A stretch of 64,000 bases of DNA from Aureimonas sp. Leaf427 (GCF_001425485.1 NZ_LMQW01000023.1:186457-250456); one strand, 5' to 3'; shown: positions 37,086 through 47,294, counted from the stretch's first letter. Notes: a model not told the origin generated them from the letters alone. Made by a program: numbers and translations.

Positions 37086-39518
37086 TCAGAAGAGTCCGCC
37101 CGCCCCCTGCACGATCGCCTGCTCGGCCTCCGGCGAGATGACGGCCGGCGGGGAGGACGCCATTTCGTCCTTGCCGATGATCGAATAGCTGTCGGCCGGG
37201 CCCGTGCCGGGCTTGAAGGCCTCGACGATCGTGCCGTCGCCCTTGGCGGCCATGCCGGTCTTGCGGTCGATCGAGACGAGCGTCATGCCCTCGGGAACGC
37301 GGAAGTCCACCGGCGGCTTGCCGGCCAGCGCGACCTTCATGAACTCGGTGAAGATCGGCGCGGCAAGGCCGCCGCCGGTCTGGCCGTGGCCGAGCGGCGC
37401 GGGATTGTCGTAGCCGATATAGAGGCCGGTCACGAGATCCGGCGTGTAGCCGACGAACCAGGCGTCCTTCTCGTCGTTGGTCGTGCCGGTCTTGCCGGCC
37501 ACGGGAACGCCGAGTTCCTTGACGCTCATGGCCGTGCCCCGCTGGACGACGCCCTCCATCATCGAGGTGATCTGGTAGGCCGTCATCGGGTCGAGAACCT
37601 GATCGCGATCGTCGACGAGTTCGGGCTCCTGCTGATCGTTCCAGGTCGGCTGGTTGCAGCCCTCGCATTTGCGGTTGTCGTGCTTGTAGACCGTGCGGCC
37701 ATACCGGTCCTGCACGCGGTCGATCAGCGAGGGTTCGATCGAACGACCGCCATTGGCCATCACCGAATAGGCCGTGACCATGCGCATGACCGTCGTCTCG
37801 CCGGAGCCGAGCGCCATGGGCAGGTACTGGGCGAGCTTGTCGTAGACGCCGAACCGTTCGGCATATTCGGCGACGAGCTTCATGCCCATGTCCTTGGCGA
37901 GGCGCACGGTCATCAGATTGCGGCTCTTCTCGATGCCCTGGCGCAGCGTCGAGGGACCGGCCGAACCGCCGCCGTAGTTCTTCGGCGACCAGTAGCCGCC
38001 GTTTCCGTCGGGGATCGAGATCGGCCCGTCCATGATGACGGAGGCCGGCGTGTAGCCGTTGTCGAGAGCCGCCGCATAGACGATCGGCTTGAAGGAGGAG
38101 CCGGGCTGGCGCATGGCCTGCGTCGCGCGGTTGAACTCCGACTGCGAATAGGAGAAGCCGCCGACGAGCGCGAGGACGCGGCCCGTATGCGGGTCCATCG
38201 AGACGAGCGCGCCCTGGACCTTCGGCGGCTGGCGCAGCCGATAGCCGCCGCCCGCGCGGTCTTCCAGATAGACGACGTCGCCGCGCGACAGCACCTGATC
38301 GACCGCCTTCACGGTGCCGGACCGGCCCTCCATGTTGAGGCGCATCGCCCATTTCATGTCGGCGGCGGAGATCGAGACGATCTTGCGGTCGGAGCCGAGA
38401 CGCCCGCCCGCATCCTTGGACGGCTGGAGGCCGAGGCTGGCCCCGCTCGGCTCGGAGGCGAGCACGACGGCCAGATGCCATTCCGGCACGTCCGTATAGG
38501 TCGGGACCTTGCCGAGTTCCTGGCCCCAGTCGCTGCCGAGATCGATGCGCGAGACGGGGCCGCGATAGCCCCGCGCTTCGTCGTACTTCAGGAGCCCGTC
38601 GTGCAGCGCGGTACGCGCCTGAACCTGAAGCTTGGGATCGAGCGTCGAGCGGACGGAGAGGCCGCCCTCGTAGAGCGCCGTGTTGCCGTAGCGGGCGATG
38701 ACCTCGCGGCGGACCTCTTCGGTGAAATACTCGGCCGCGAAGAGATAGGTGCCGGACGGCTTGGGCTTCACGCCGAGGGGCTTGGCCTGCGCCTCGCTCG
38801 CCTCCGCGCGCGTGATGAACCCGTTCTCGGCCATCTGATCGATGACCCAGTTGCGCCGCTCCACGGCACGGTCGGGATTGCGGAAGGGGTTGTAGTTCTC
38901 GGGCGCCTTCGGCAGAGCCGCCAGATAGGCCGCCTCCTGGATCTCGAGCTCGTTCACCGACTTGTCGAAATAGGCGAGCGAGGCGGCAGCGACGCCGTAG
39001 GAGCCGAGGCCGAGATAGATCTCGTTCAGGTAGAGTTCGAGGATCTTGTCCTTGGAATAGGCGCGCTCGATCCGCAGCGAGAGGATCGCCTCCTTGACCT
39101 TGCGCTCCATGGACTGCTCGCGCGTCAGGAGGAAGTTCTTGGCGACCTGCTGCGTGATCGTCGAGCCGCCCTGCAGACCGTCGCCCTTGGCCACGACCAT
39201 GGCGGCGCGCGCCAGGCCCTGCACGTCGATGCCGGGATGGCTGTAGAAGTTCTTGTCCTCGGCGGCGAGGTAGGCGTCCTTCAGACGCTTGGGAACCGCC
39301 TGGATCGGCAGGAAGAGGCGGCGCTCCTTGGCGTATTCGGCCATCAGCGAGCCGTCGGCGGCATGAAGGCGCGTCGTCACCTTCGGCTCGTAATTGGCGA
39401 GCACCTGATAGTCCGGCAGATCCGCGCTGATCTCGTGGATGTAGAGCGCGACGCCGCCGGCCACGATGAGAGCCAGAACCGACCCGATCCCGAAGAAGTA
39501 ACCCAGCAGCCTGATCAT
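37086..39518 (-). CDS. mrcA: Penicillin-binding protein 1A, bifunctional
   Basis: Class A PBP that polymerises and crosslinks peptidoglycan. 810 residues from the ATG at 39518 (GGAG five bases upstream); a longer frame to 39734 is rejected. An N-terminal helix anchors it. The glycosyltransferase domain shows AAEDKNFYSHPGID, GGSTITQQVAKN and ERAYSKDKILELYLNEIYLG. The transpeptidase has the serine in GSSFKPIVY, KSRNLMT and AGKTGTTNDEKDAWFVGYTP. It lies between the amidase and prfB, an order common in this group. Confidence 0.97.
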   Translation of the reverse strand: MIRLLGYFFGIGSVLALIVAGGVALYIHEISADLPDYQVLANYEPKVTTRLHAADGSLMAEYAKERRLFLPIQAVPKRLKDAYLAAEDKNFYSHPGIDVQGLARAAMVVAKGDGLQGGSTITQQVAKNFLLTREQSMERKVKEAILSLRIERAYSKDKILELYLNEIYLGLGSYGVAAASLAYFDKSVNELEIQEAAYLAALPKAPENYNPFRNPDRAVERRNWVIDQMAENGFITRAEASEAQAKPLGVKPKPSGTYLFAAEYFTEEVRREVIARYGNTALYEGGLSVRSTLDPKLQVQARTALHDGLLKYDEARGYRGPVSRIDLGSDWGQELGKVPTYTDVPEWHLAVVLASEPSGASLGLQPSKDAGGRLGSDRKIVSISAADMKWAMRLNMEGRSGTVKAVDQVLSRGDVVYLEDRAGGGYRLRQPPKVQGALVSMDPHTGRVLALVGGFSYSQSEFNRATQAMRQPGSSFKPIVYAAALDNGYTPASVIMDGPISIPDGNGGYWSPKNYGGGSAGPSTLRQGIEKSRNLMTVRLAKDMGMKLVAEYAERFGVYDKLAQYLPMALGSGETTVMRMVTAYSVMANGGRSIEPSLIDRVQDRYGRTVYKHDNRKCEGCNQPTWNDQQEPELVDDRDQVLDPMTAYQITSMMEGVVQRGTAMSVKELGVPVAGKTGTTNDEKDAWFVGYTPDLVTGLYIGYDNPAPLGHGQTGGGLAAPIFTEFMKVALAGKPPVDFRVPEGMTLVSIDRKTGMAAKGDGTIVEAFKPGTGPADSYSIIGKDEMASSPPAVISPEAEQAIVQGAGGLF

Positions 39519-39749
39519 TCGCACTCCGTCCGCGACACCGCCGGGCTGTCGCCAAGGCTTCAAGCCCGCTGCTTCCGTTGCGAACGCACGGCGGAAGCCG
39601 CACCGTCCGGTTTCCGGTGGTTCGCCGTCAGCTCTTAAGCAAGGCCCGCTTCCTCTGCTGGAAAAATACGGCGGAGGAGTGTCGCTAAAGGCGCGGCAGG
39701 GCCATCTGCGCGCGCGACTGTGGCACCGCTGCAACGCATTTTCGCGGTG

Positions 39750-40997
39750 TCACCGGCCGGAGGCGACCGGCGTGCGGTTTTTCAGAAAGTCGAGCACCGC
39801 CCGCGAGATGGCCGAGGTCGTGTCCTCCCGCCAGTCCTTCTTCAAGAGAAGCTTCTCGTCTTCGTCGTTGGAGAGATAGCCGATCTCGACGAGGACCGAG
39901 GGCACGTCCGGTGCCATCAGGACGCGGAAGCCGGCGGAGCGCTTCGGGTTCTTGATCAGCCTGATCTGATGGTCGCCGAAGGCGTCCACCAGTTCGGCCG
40001 CGAAATGCTCGGAGAAGCTGTCGGTCTCGCGCCGCGTCAGATCGACGAGAATGTCGAAGACCTCCGGCTTTCCCTGCCGCCATTCCGGCCCGGCGAACCG
40101 ATCCGCCGAGTTCTCGGAATCGGCGATTTCCAAGGAGAGCGTGTCCGAGGCCTTTTCCGAGAGCGTGTAAACCGTGGCGCCCCGGATGTCGCGATAGCGG
40201 ATCGAATCGGCATGCATGGAGATGAAGAGGTCCGCCTTGGCGCGTCGCGCGATCTCGGAGCGCTCCGTCAGCGGGATGAAGCGGTCGTCCTCGCGCGTCA
40301 GGAGAACGCGGACCTTCGGGTCCTTGGCGAGCGCGTCGCGCAGCGCCAGGGCGAAGGCAAGGTTCACCTCCTTCTCCAGCGTTCCGGCGGGGCCCCTCGC
40401 CCCGTTGTCGACGCCGCCATGGCCGGGATCGACGACGATGGTGAAGACGCCGGGCGCGGCCGGCGCGGTCGTCTTCGGCGCGGCCTCGGAGGTGATGGGC
40501 ACGCCCTGCACCGCCGCGGCATTGGCAAAGCCGATGCCGTCCGTGCGCTCGAAGCGAAGGGTGAGGATCGTCCGGCCGTCCTCGTCGCGCGTCTCGGCGA
40601 CGGGCAGCGCCGTCGCCTTCAGCGTCCAGACGATGCGGAACCGGTCGGCGGAGACGAGGCCCTGGCGCATGTCGACGACGGCCTTCGGATCGGCCGGTGC
40701 CGGGACGGGGGCGGCGGAGACCGTGTCGAAGAGATCGAGCGCGACGCGGTCGGGATTGCGCAGGAGAAGGATGCGCGAGCGGGGATGCCCCTTGAAGGTC
40801 AACACCGCCTCGAAGCGGCCGTCCTTCGATCCCTGCTGGAAGCCGGTCATGACGGCCTCGCCCGTCGCATCCGGCCCGGGTTCCTCGGCAAGCGAGCGAG
40901 TCGGGGCCGCGAGCATGAGGAAGACGGCGACCATGGCCGCCGCGAAAACGCTGTATCGCATCGAAATCCGAAAAACTGATCGGGTGAACCGTTCCAT
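39750..40997 (-). CDS. N-acetylmuramoyl-L-alanine amidase, AmiC-like
   Basis: Zinc enzyme that cuts the peptide from glycan in peptidoglycan during cell separation. 415 residues from an ATG at 40997; an ATG at 40961 is also possible. Both give an N-terminal signal peptide ending near RSLAEE. An AMIN-type domain follows (about residues 50-165), then the Amidase_3 catalytic domain: VDPGHGGVDNGARG, EKEVNLAFALALRD, and ISMHADSIR supply the metal ligands. PSVLVEIGYLSN carries the catalytic glutamate. mrcA is downstream after 231 bases. Confidence 0.94.
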   Translation of the reverse strand: MERFTRSVFRISMRYSVFAAAMVAVFLMLAAPTRSLAEEPGPDATGEAVMTGFQQGSKDGRFEAVLTFKGHPRSRILLLRNPDRVALDLFDTVSAAPVPAPADPKAVVDMRQGLVSADRFRIVWTLKATALPVAETRDEDGRTILTLRFERTDGIGFANAAAVQGVPITSEAAPKTTAPAAPGVFTIVVDPGHGGVDNGARGPAGTLEKEVNLAFALALRDALAKDPKVRVLLTREDDRFIPLTERSEIARRAKADLFISMHADSIRYRDIRGATVYTLSEKASDTLSLEIADSENSADRFAGPEWRQGKPEVFDILVDLTRRETDSFSEHFAAELVDAFGDHQIRLIKNPKRSAGFRVLMAPDVPSVLVEIGYLSNDEDEKLLLKKDWREDTTSAISRAVLDFLKNRTPVASGR

Positions 40998-41572
40998 GCC
41001 TCGAAAACAGGCGTCTATCCGACCTGCCGCAGGGCGAGCACTTGTGTCTTCTGCTCGCGCATCATAAAAGCGGAAGTGAGGCTGGGAAGACTCGAAAGCC
41101 CGATCTCCTTCCAGCCCGAGGCGCCGCAGGATCGACGACCGACATTCGGACCCGCCTGTCCTTGGCTGCATCTCGAAAGATCCCGTCGTCACGGGGTCGG
41201 TTTCCGGTCTTCCGATCTCAAGCCGGCCTTCAAGATCTCAGGGATGGGGTCGTTTCGGAACTCGTTCCGAACGTCACGTTTCAAGCGGGTTCGCACCGGC
41301 AGTCGGGGCGTGCCGCGCACAAGGTTCATCGGTCGTCCAAGGGCGGCCATTCATTGTCGCAGGTCGTTCAGCAGTGTCGCCAGCCACCATCGGATCATGG
41401 ACGCTTCAGCCCGAGCCATACGAGCCTCGGCGCCGGCCCTCCGATGCCCAATTTCTGGGAAATGCCGGGACACGCAGCAGAGCCGCCTTAGCGGACACGC
41501 CTCCCCCCGTACGCATCCGAGCACTGAACGCCGGACGACGCGCCGAGGCCGGTGTCCGGGAGTTCATGTCCC
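40998..41572. other. Long intergenic region and probable rne 5' leader
   Basis: 575 bases between the divergent amidase and rne genes with no convincing gene. Long leaders are a feature of rne in other bacteria, where they mediate autoregulation. An 8-base perfect inverted repeat with 2-base spacer, TTCGGAAC-TC-GTTCCGAA, lies at 41254-41271. A GAAC-N7-GAAC pattern overlaps it at 41258-41272. No promoter could be fixed. Confidence 0.5.
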
Positions 41573-44455
41573 ATGGCCAACAAGATGCTGATCGATGCGT
41601 CTCATCCAGAAGAGACGCGGGTCGTCGTCGTCCGGGGTAGCCGGATCGAAGAGTTCGATTTCGAATCCGAGCACAAGAAGCAGATCAAGGGCAATATCTA
41701 CCTCGCCAAGGTGACGCGGGTCGAACCCTCCCTCCAGGCCGCCTTCGTCGAATATGGCGGCAACCGCCACGGCTTCCTCGCCTTCAGCGAAATCCATCCC
41801 GACTACTACCAGATCCCCGTCGCCGACCGTCAAGCGCTGATGGAGGACGAGCTCGCCCGGGCGCAGGAAGAGGAAGAGGCCGACGATCGCAAGGCGCGCG
41901 AGCGCTCGCGCCGCGAATCCGAATCCAAGGCCCGCGCTCCGAAGGGCGACAGCGTCTCCGAGGAGGCTTCCGAGGACGACGAGGTCGAAAGCCTCGACGG
42001 CTCGCATGACGGCGACGATCTTTCCGAGAACGAACACGAAGCCCCCGAACTGATCTCCGACGAAGGCGGTCACGACGACCACGGCCCGGACGAGACCTCC
42101 GAGGGCGACGAGGGCGTGACCGAGATCAACGGCGAGTCCGAAGGCGGCGCGGAAAGCCCCTCCGGCCGTCGCCGCGGCGGACGCCGCTCGCGTTCGCGCG
42201 GCCGGTCTTCCGGCGGATCGAGTGACGAGGCGCCGCGCGACGGCGAAGAGGCCGAGGAGGTCGATCAGCTCGGCGCCGAAGACGCGATGGAGGAGGTTCC
42301 GCTTCGCCAGCCGCGCGCGCCGCGCAAGCAGTACAAGATCCAGGAGGTGATCAAGCGCCGCCAGATCCTGCTCGTCCAGGTCGTCAAGGAGGAGCGCGGC
42401 AACAAGGGCGCGGCCCTCACTACCTATCTCTCGCTCGCCGGCCGCTACTCGGTTCTCATGCCGAACACGGCGCGCGGCGGCGGCATTTCCCGCAAGATCA
42501 CGAACGTCGCCGACCGCAAGCGCCTGAAGGAAGTCGCCAAGGAGCTCGAAGTCCCGCGCGGCATGGGCATCATCCTGCGCACGGCCGGCGCGATGCGCAC
42601 GAAGGCCGAGGTCAAGCGCGACTACGAATACCTGATGCGCCTCTGGGAGACCGTGCGCAGCCTGACGCTGTCCTCGTCCGCGCCGACTCTCGTCTACGAG
42701 GAAGGCAGCCTGATCAAGCGCTCGATCCGCGATCTCTACAACAAGGATATCGATCAGGTCCTCGTCGCCGGCGAGAACGGCTACCGCGAAGCCAAGGACT
42801 TCATGCGGATGCTGATGCCGAGCCAGTCCAAGGTCGTGCAGCCATACCGCGACACGGTGCCGATCTTCGCGCGCGGCGGCATCGAGGCGCAGCTCGACAA
42901 GATGCTGCAGCCGCATGTGACGCTGAAGTCCGGCGGCTACATCATCATCAACCAGACCGAGGCGCTCGTCGCCATCGACGTGAACTCCGGCCGCTCGACG
43001 CGCGAGCACTCCGTCGAGGACACGGCCTTCCAGACGAACATGGAGGCGGCCGAAGAGGTCGCGCGCCAGCTTCGCCTGCGCGATCTCGCCGGCCTCATCG
43101 TCATCGACTTCATCGACATGGACGAGAAGCGCAACAACCGCGCCGTCGAGAAGAAGGTGAAGGAGTGCCTGAAGGACGACCGGGCGCGCATCCAGGTCGG
43201 CCGCATCTCGCATTTCGGCCTGATGGAGATGAGCCGCCAGCGCATCCGCGCCAGCGTTCTGGAATCGACGACGCAGCCCTGCCCCGTCTGCGACGGCGTC
43301 GGTCACATCCGCTCCAACTCCTCGCTCGCGTTGCACGTCATCCGTGCCGTCGAGGAGCATCTGCAGAAGCAGGAGACGCACGATCTCATCGTGAAGGTTC
43401 CGACCGCGACCGCGCTCTACGTTCTCAATGAGAAGCGCTCGCGCATCGAGGAGCTGGAGCGCTATCACGGCCTTCGCATCATCGTGCAGGCCGACGACAG
43501 CCATGGCCACCAGCATTGCGCCATCGAGCACGGCGCGGAAGCCGTTCGCCGCGAGCCGCGGCCGGAGGTCGCCAACCCGCTGTCGATCGCCTTCGACGAG
43601 ATCGAGGACGAGGATTTCGAGGAGGCGGAGACCGAGGAGGTCGTCGTCGCCGAAGCAGCCGAGCCTGCCGAGGAAAGCGTCTCCGGCGACGAATCCAGCG
43701 AAGAGCGGGGCCGCCGCAAGCGTCGGCGTCGTCGTCGGCGCGGTGGCTCGGAAACCGGTGAAAACGGTGAGAGCGGCGAGACGGAAGCGTCCGATCTCGA
43801 CGCCGCCGGCGACGACCAGCTCGACGCGATCGGCTCCGACGAGAGCGCCGAGACGGACGGTCAGACCTCGAGCGAAACCGTCTCTGCGGATGACGCTTCG
43901 GATGAAGAAAGCCGCCTTCGCAAGCGCCGTCGGCGCGGTCGCCGCGGCGGTCGCAAGACGCGCGACGGCGAAGAGGGCGAGGTCTCGGCCGAGTCCGCCG
44001 AGGGCGATGCCGACGAAACGGCGGAGGCCGTCTCCGAGGATCGTGTCGCGGTCGCGGCTCCGATGATCGAGGAGCCCAGCGACATCCCCGCGCCGGAAGC
44101 CCATCGCGGCGAAGAGCCAGGCGATGCCGACGCTGCGGGTGCAGCCCTTGCCGACGTGCTCGTTGCCGGGATCGTGCCGGACGCGACTCCCGAGCCCCGC
44201 GAAGAGCCGGCGGCTGTGGACAGCCAGCCTGCGACGCGAGAGGCCGAAGCTGCCAATGCGGTCATGACGGCCGAGCCGGTCGCCGAGGCTGCGCCCGTCG
44301 AGGCCGCCGTACCGTCGCGCGAGCCGGAAGCGGAAACCCCTGCGGCACCCGCTCCGTCCGCGCCCCGCGAACCTCAGCTGACCACGAGCACCGGCGAGGC
44401 GGAAAGCGACAAGCCCAAGCGCACGGGCTGGTGGGCTCGGAAGAGCTTCTTCTAA
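41573..44455 (+). CDS. rne: Ribonuclease E
   Basis: Central endoribonuclease for mRNA decay and rRNA/tRNA processing. 960 residues from the ATG at 41573, giving the conserved start MANKMLIDASHPEETRVVVV. The S1 domain is interrupted by an acidic, low-complexity insertion of roughly 130 residues, a known alphaproteobacterial trait. Catalytic acids are in IDVNSGRSTREHSVEDT and IDFIDMDEKRNN; the Zn-link is CPVCDG. The C-terminal third is Glu/Ala-rich with two arginine patches ([12 protein letters not shown] and KRRRRGRRGGRK), which should bind RNA, and ends GWWARKSFF, a short tip likely to bind a partner. Confidence 0.97.
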   Translation: MANKMLIDASHPEETRVVVVRGSRIEEFDFESEHKKQIKGNIYLAKVTRVEPSLQAAFVEYGGNRHGFLAFSEIHPDYYQIPVADRQALMEDELARAQEEEEADDRKARERSRRESESKARAPKGDSVSEEASEDDEVESLDGSHDGDDLSENEHEAPELISDEGGHDDHGPDETSEGDEGVTEINGESEGGAESPSGRRRGGRRSRSRGRSSGGSSDEAPRDGEEAEEVDQLGAEDAMEEVPLRQPRAPRKQYKIQEVIKRRQILLVQVVKEERGNKGAALTTYLSLAGRYSVLMPNTARGGGISRKITNVADRKRLKEVAKELEVPRGMGIILRTAGAMRTKAEVKRDYEYLMRLWETVRSLTLSSSAPTLVYEEGSLIKRSIRDLYNKDIDQVLVAGENGYREAKDFMRMLMPSQSKVVQPYRDTVPIFARGGIEAQLDKMLQPHVTLKSGGYIIINQTEALVAIDVNSGRSTREHSVEDTAFQTNMEAAEEVARQLRLRDLAGLIVIDFIDMDEKRNNRAVEKKVKECLKDDRARIQVGRISHFGLMEMSRQRIRASVLESTTQPCPVCDGVGHIRSNSSLALHVIRAVEEHLQKQETHDLIVKVPTATALYVLNEKRSRIEELERYHGLRIIVQADDSHGHQHCAIEHGAEAVRREPRPEVANPLSIAFDEIEDEDFEEAETEEVVVAEAAEPAEESVSGDESSEERGRRKRRRRRRRGGSETGENGESGETEASDLDAAGDDQLDAIGSDESAETDGQTSSETVSADDASDEESRLRKRRRRGRRGGRKTRDGEEGEVSAESAEGDADETAEAVSEDRVAVAAPMIEEPSDIPAPEAHRGEEPGDADAAGAALADVLVAGIVPDATPEPREEPAAVDSQPATREAEAANAVMTAEPVAEAAPVEAAVPSREPEAETPAAPAPSAPREPQLTTSTGEAESDKPKRTGWWARKSFF

Positions 44456-44481
44456 GAAGCCCGATCGCCCGACGATAGAAA

Positions 44482-44510
44482 AGAAGGGAGCGGATCGTCC
44501 GCTCCCTTCT
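44482..44510. terminator. Bidirectional terminator between rne and the aminotransferase
   Basis: Perfect 13-base arms, AGAAGGGAGCGGA (44482-44494) and TCCGCTCCCTTCT (44498-44510), around TCG. TCATTTC follows on the plus strand, and the minus-strand side ends in a TTTTC run. Both flanking genes point at it. Confidence 0.9.
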
Positions 44511-44541
44511 TCATTTCGGGCCAATACGATGCGGCCGGGAG

Positions 44542-45711
44542 CTACGCTTTCAGATGAGCCGCGATACGATCGAGGGCTTCGCTGAGGGCGGCGAAGTCGC
44601 AGGCATACGAGAGGCGCACGAAGGCCTCGCCGCGGCGGGTGTCGAAGTCGATCCCCGGCGTGATCGCGACATGGCAGTCGTGGAGGATGCGGCGGGCGAA
44701 ATCGGTCGATGTGCCCTCGCCCTCCGGCACGCGCGCATAGGCGTAGAAGGCCCCGTCGATCGGGGCGAGATCGTGAAAGCCGAGTTCGGGCAGGCGCGCC
44801 GCGAGGAGATCGCGGTTGCGCCGGTAGCCGTCGCGCACCGGCAGGAGATCCGCCGAAGCGTCCAGCACGGCCTCGGCGGCGACCTGCGATAGCTCGGGCG
44901 CGGAGATGTAGAGGCTCTGGCCGATGCGCTCGCAGGGGCGCACGAGATCTTCCGGCAGCACGAGCCATCCGATCCGCCAGCCGGTCATGCAGTAGAACTT
45001 CGAGAAGGAGTTCACGACGATCGGCGCATCGGAAAATTCGAGCGCCGTCGTGTCGCGCTCGCTGTAGATCAGTCCGTGATAGATCTCGTCGGACACGAAG
45101 CGGATGCCCGCTTCTTGCGTGAAGGCGACGAGGCGGGCGAGTTCGGCATGGGGCGTCACGGTGCCGGTCGGGTTGGCGGGGCTCGCCACGAGCACGCCGG
45201 CGAGCGGGCGCTCGCGATGCGCGGCCGCCAGATGATCGGCGTCGAGAACATATCCGCAGGACGTGTCGACCTCGATCTCGACGGGCTCGATCCCGAGCGC
45301 CTTCAGGATGTTGCGATAGGCAGGATAGCCGGGCGAGGCGATGGCGACGCGGTCGCTGGGGTCGAAGGCGGCCAGGAAGGCGAGGTTGAAGGCGGCGGAG
45401 GAGCCCGTGGTGATCATGATCCGCCGCGCCGGCACGTCCTGCCCGTAGACCTCGGCATAGTGGCGCGACAGGCGCTCGCGCAGCGAGGCCCGGCCGAGCG
45501 CGTCCGTATAGCCGATGCGGCCATCCGCCAGGAGCTTCGAGGCCGCGTCCAGGGCGACGCGGGGCGCCGGGGCCGCCGGCTGGCCGACCGCGAGCGAGAT
45601 GACCTTCTCGCCCCGCGCGATCATGCGGTTGGCTTCCGAGAGAACATCCATGGCTCGGAACGGATCGACCGCCGATCGACGCGACGCTTTCCATCGGGGC
45701 TGTTGCTCCAA
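44542..45711 (-). CDS. Class I/II pyridoxal-phosphate aminotransferase
   Basis: 389 residues from a TTG at 45711 with AAGGAG seven bases upstream. A longer frame to 45813 crosses an intergenic stretch and is not favoured. Motifs: ANRMIARGEKVISLAVGQP near the start, ASPANPTGTV, SDEIYHGLIY, and the PLP lysine in NSFSKFYCMTGWRIGW. This fits the aspartate/aromatic aminotransferase fold. The substrate cannot be fixed; the HGLIY context resembles the broad class with many unassigned members. Confidence 0.9.
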   Translation of the reverse strand: MEQQPRWKASRRSAVDPFRAMDVLSEANRMIARGEKVISLAVGQPAAPAPRVALDAASKLLADGRIGYTDALGRASLRERLSRHYAEVYGQDVPARRIMITTGSSAAFNLAFLAAFDPSDRVAIASPGYPAYRNILKALGIEPVEIEVDTSCGYVLDADHLAAAHRERPLAGVLVASPANPTGTVTPHAELARLVAFTQEAGIRFVSDEIYHGLIYSERDTTALEFSDAPIVVNSFSKFYCMTGWRIGWLVLPEDLVRPCERIGQSLYISAPELSQVAAEAVLDASADLLPVRDGYRRNRDLLAARLPELGFHDLAPIDGAFYAYARVPEGEGTSTDFARRILHDCHVAITPGIDFDTRRGEAFVRLSYACDFAALSEALDRIAAHLKA

Positions 45712-45935
45712 GACGATGCTCCTTCGTGCTAACTGAACAGGGCGCAGCGCGCCCGGCATGCTACGTGGATGGGGCGCGATGCGCCCGGCATGCCATGACC
45801 GAAAGGCGCGCACTTGCTCCGGTCCGTTTGCGCCTCACAAACGCCGGATTGGAATGTGGAGACGGGTTCGGCCCGGAACAGGTGGGCGGCGCGGCCTTTC
45901 CCGATCGCCCGGACCGTGGAGACGAGAGAAGCCCG

Positions 45936-47294
45936 ATGATCGCTCGCTTGACAACCTGCCTCGTCGCCTGCGCCGCCATGGTGCTCGCGCCGTTGGGGGC
46001 GCAGGCCGCCCCGGCCTCCAAGGGCAACGTGCCCGTGGTGCGCGACGCCGAGATCGAGGGGCTGGTCAAGGACTACACCGTGCCGATCCTGAAGGCCGCA
46101 GGCCTGTCGCGGTCGGGCATCGAGATCGTCTTGGTCAACAGCCCGGAGTTCAATGCCTTCGTCTCGGGCCGGCGCATCTTCGTCAACACCGGCACGATCC
46201 TCGGGTCCGACACGCCGAACGAGCTGATCGGCGTCCTCGCCCACGAGGTCGGCCATCTCGCCGGCGGCCATCAGCAGCGCCTGCGCGAGCAGCTGGAAAC
46301 GGCGCGCCGGATCGCCCTCATCGCCGGTATCTTGGGCGCGACGGCTGCCGTGGGCGGCGCCGTCGCGGGCGAATCGGGCATTGCCCGGGCGGGCTCGGGC
46401 ATCATGGCCGGCGGCGGCACGGTCGCGGCGCGCGGGCTCATGTCCTATCAGCGCTCCGAGGAGATCACGGCCGATCGCTCGGCTCTCGTCTATCTCGAGA
46501 AGTCCAAGCAGTCCGCCAAGGGCCTCATCCAGAGCTTCGAGGGGCTGGAGCGCCAGAACCTTCTCGCGGGCGTCTCGCCCAACCGCTACATCTCCTCCCA
46601 TCCCGCCCCGCGCGACCGCATCGCCCGGCTGGAGACGGTCGCCCGCCAGAGCCCCTATTTCGACAAGGTGGACGATCCCGCGCTCCAGCTTCGCCACGAT
46701 CTGGCACGGGCGAAGATCGCCGCCTACACCGCCTCGACCACGACGCTCCGCCAGCTCTTCGCCAAGGACCCGCGAGGCCTTGCCGCGACCTATGGCGACG
46801 CCATCGCGGCCCATCTCGCGGGCTCGCCCGCCGTCGCCTTGAAGAAGATCGACGCGCTGATCGCCCAGTCCCCGAAGACGCCCTGGTTTCACGAGATCCG
46901 CGGCGAGATTCTGATGGAGGCCGGTCGATCCAAGGAGGCCGCCGAGGCCTTCTCGCGGGCGGCCAAGCTCGATCCGACCGGCTCCGGCCTGATCTCCGCC
47001 TCCGTCGGACAGGCCCTCGTCACCTCGGGCGATCCCAAGCAGATGAAGACGGCCATTCAATTGATCCGAAAAGGACTTGCGGCCGATCCGTCCAACTCGA
47101 CGGCCTATCGTTTCCTCGCTATGGCATACGATCAGACCGGCGATGTCGCCTCGGCGGAACTCGCGACGGCGGAAGGGTACTGGAGGAGCGGTGCCATCCG
47201 CGATGCCAGGCTCTTCGCCGCCCGCGCGCAACTGAAACTGAAGCCGGGAAGCCCGCAGTGGATTCAGGCCCAGGACATCATCAGCTCGAAGTGA
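45936..47294 (+). CDS. M48 metallopeptidase with TPR-like C-terminus (BepA-like)
   Basis: 452 residues from the ATG at 45936 (GAGAGAAG upstream), beginning with a signal peptide cut near GAQAAPA. The peptidase domain has the zinc motif AHEVGHLAGGHQQ and the third ligand region RSEEITADRSALVYLEK. From about residue 270 the sequence becomes helical repeats typical of tetratricopeptides (AAEAFSRAAKLDP). By analogy with E. coli BepA it may act in periplasmic quality control of outer-membrane proteins. The DsbA-like gene follows after 25 bases. Confidence 0.92.
   Translation: MIARLTTCLVACAAMVLAPLGAQAAPASKGNVPVVRDAEIEGLVKDYTVPILKAAGLSRSGIEIVLVNSPEFNAFVSGRRIFVNTGTILGSDTPNELIGVLAHEVGHLAGGHQQRLREQLETARRIALIAGILGATAAVGGAVAGESGIARAGSGIMAGGGTVAARGLMSYQRSEEITADRSALVYLEKSKQSAKGLIQSFEGLERQNLLAGVSPNRYISSHPAPRDRIARLETVARQSPYFDKVDDPALQLRHDLARAKIAAYTASTTTLRQLFAKDPRGLAATYGDAIAAHLAGSPAVALKKIDALIAQSPKTPWFHEIRGEILMEAGRSKEAAEAFSRAAKLDPTGSGLISASVGQALVTSGDPKQMKTAIQLIRKGLAADPSNSTAYRFLAMAYDQTGDVASAELATAEGYWRSGAIRDARLFAARAQLKLKPGSPQWIQAQDIISSK

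Noticed and set aside
41042-41491. A 149-codon frame in the rne leader.
   Set aside because: No ribosome site, odd composition, no recognisable domain; several equivalent frames overlap it.
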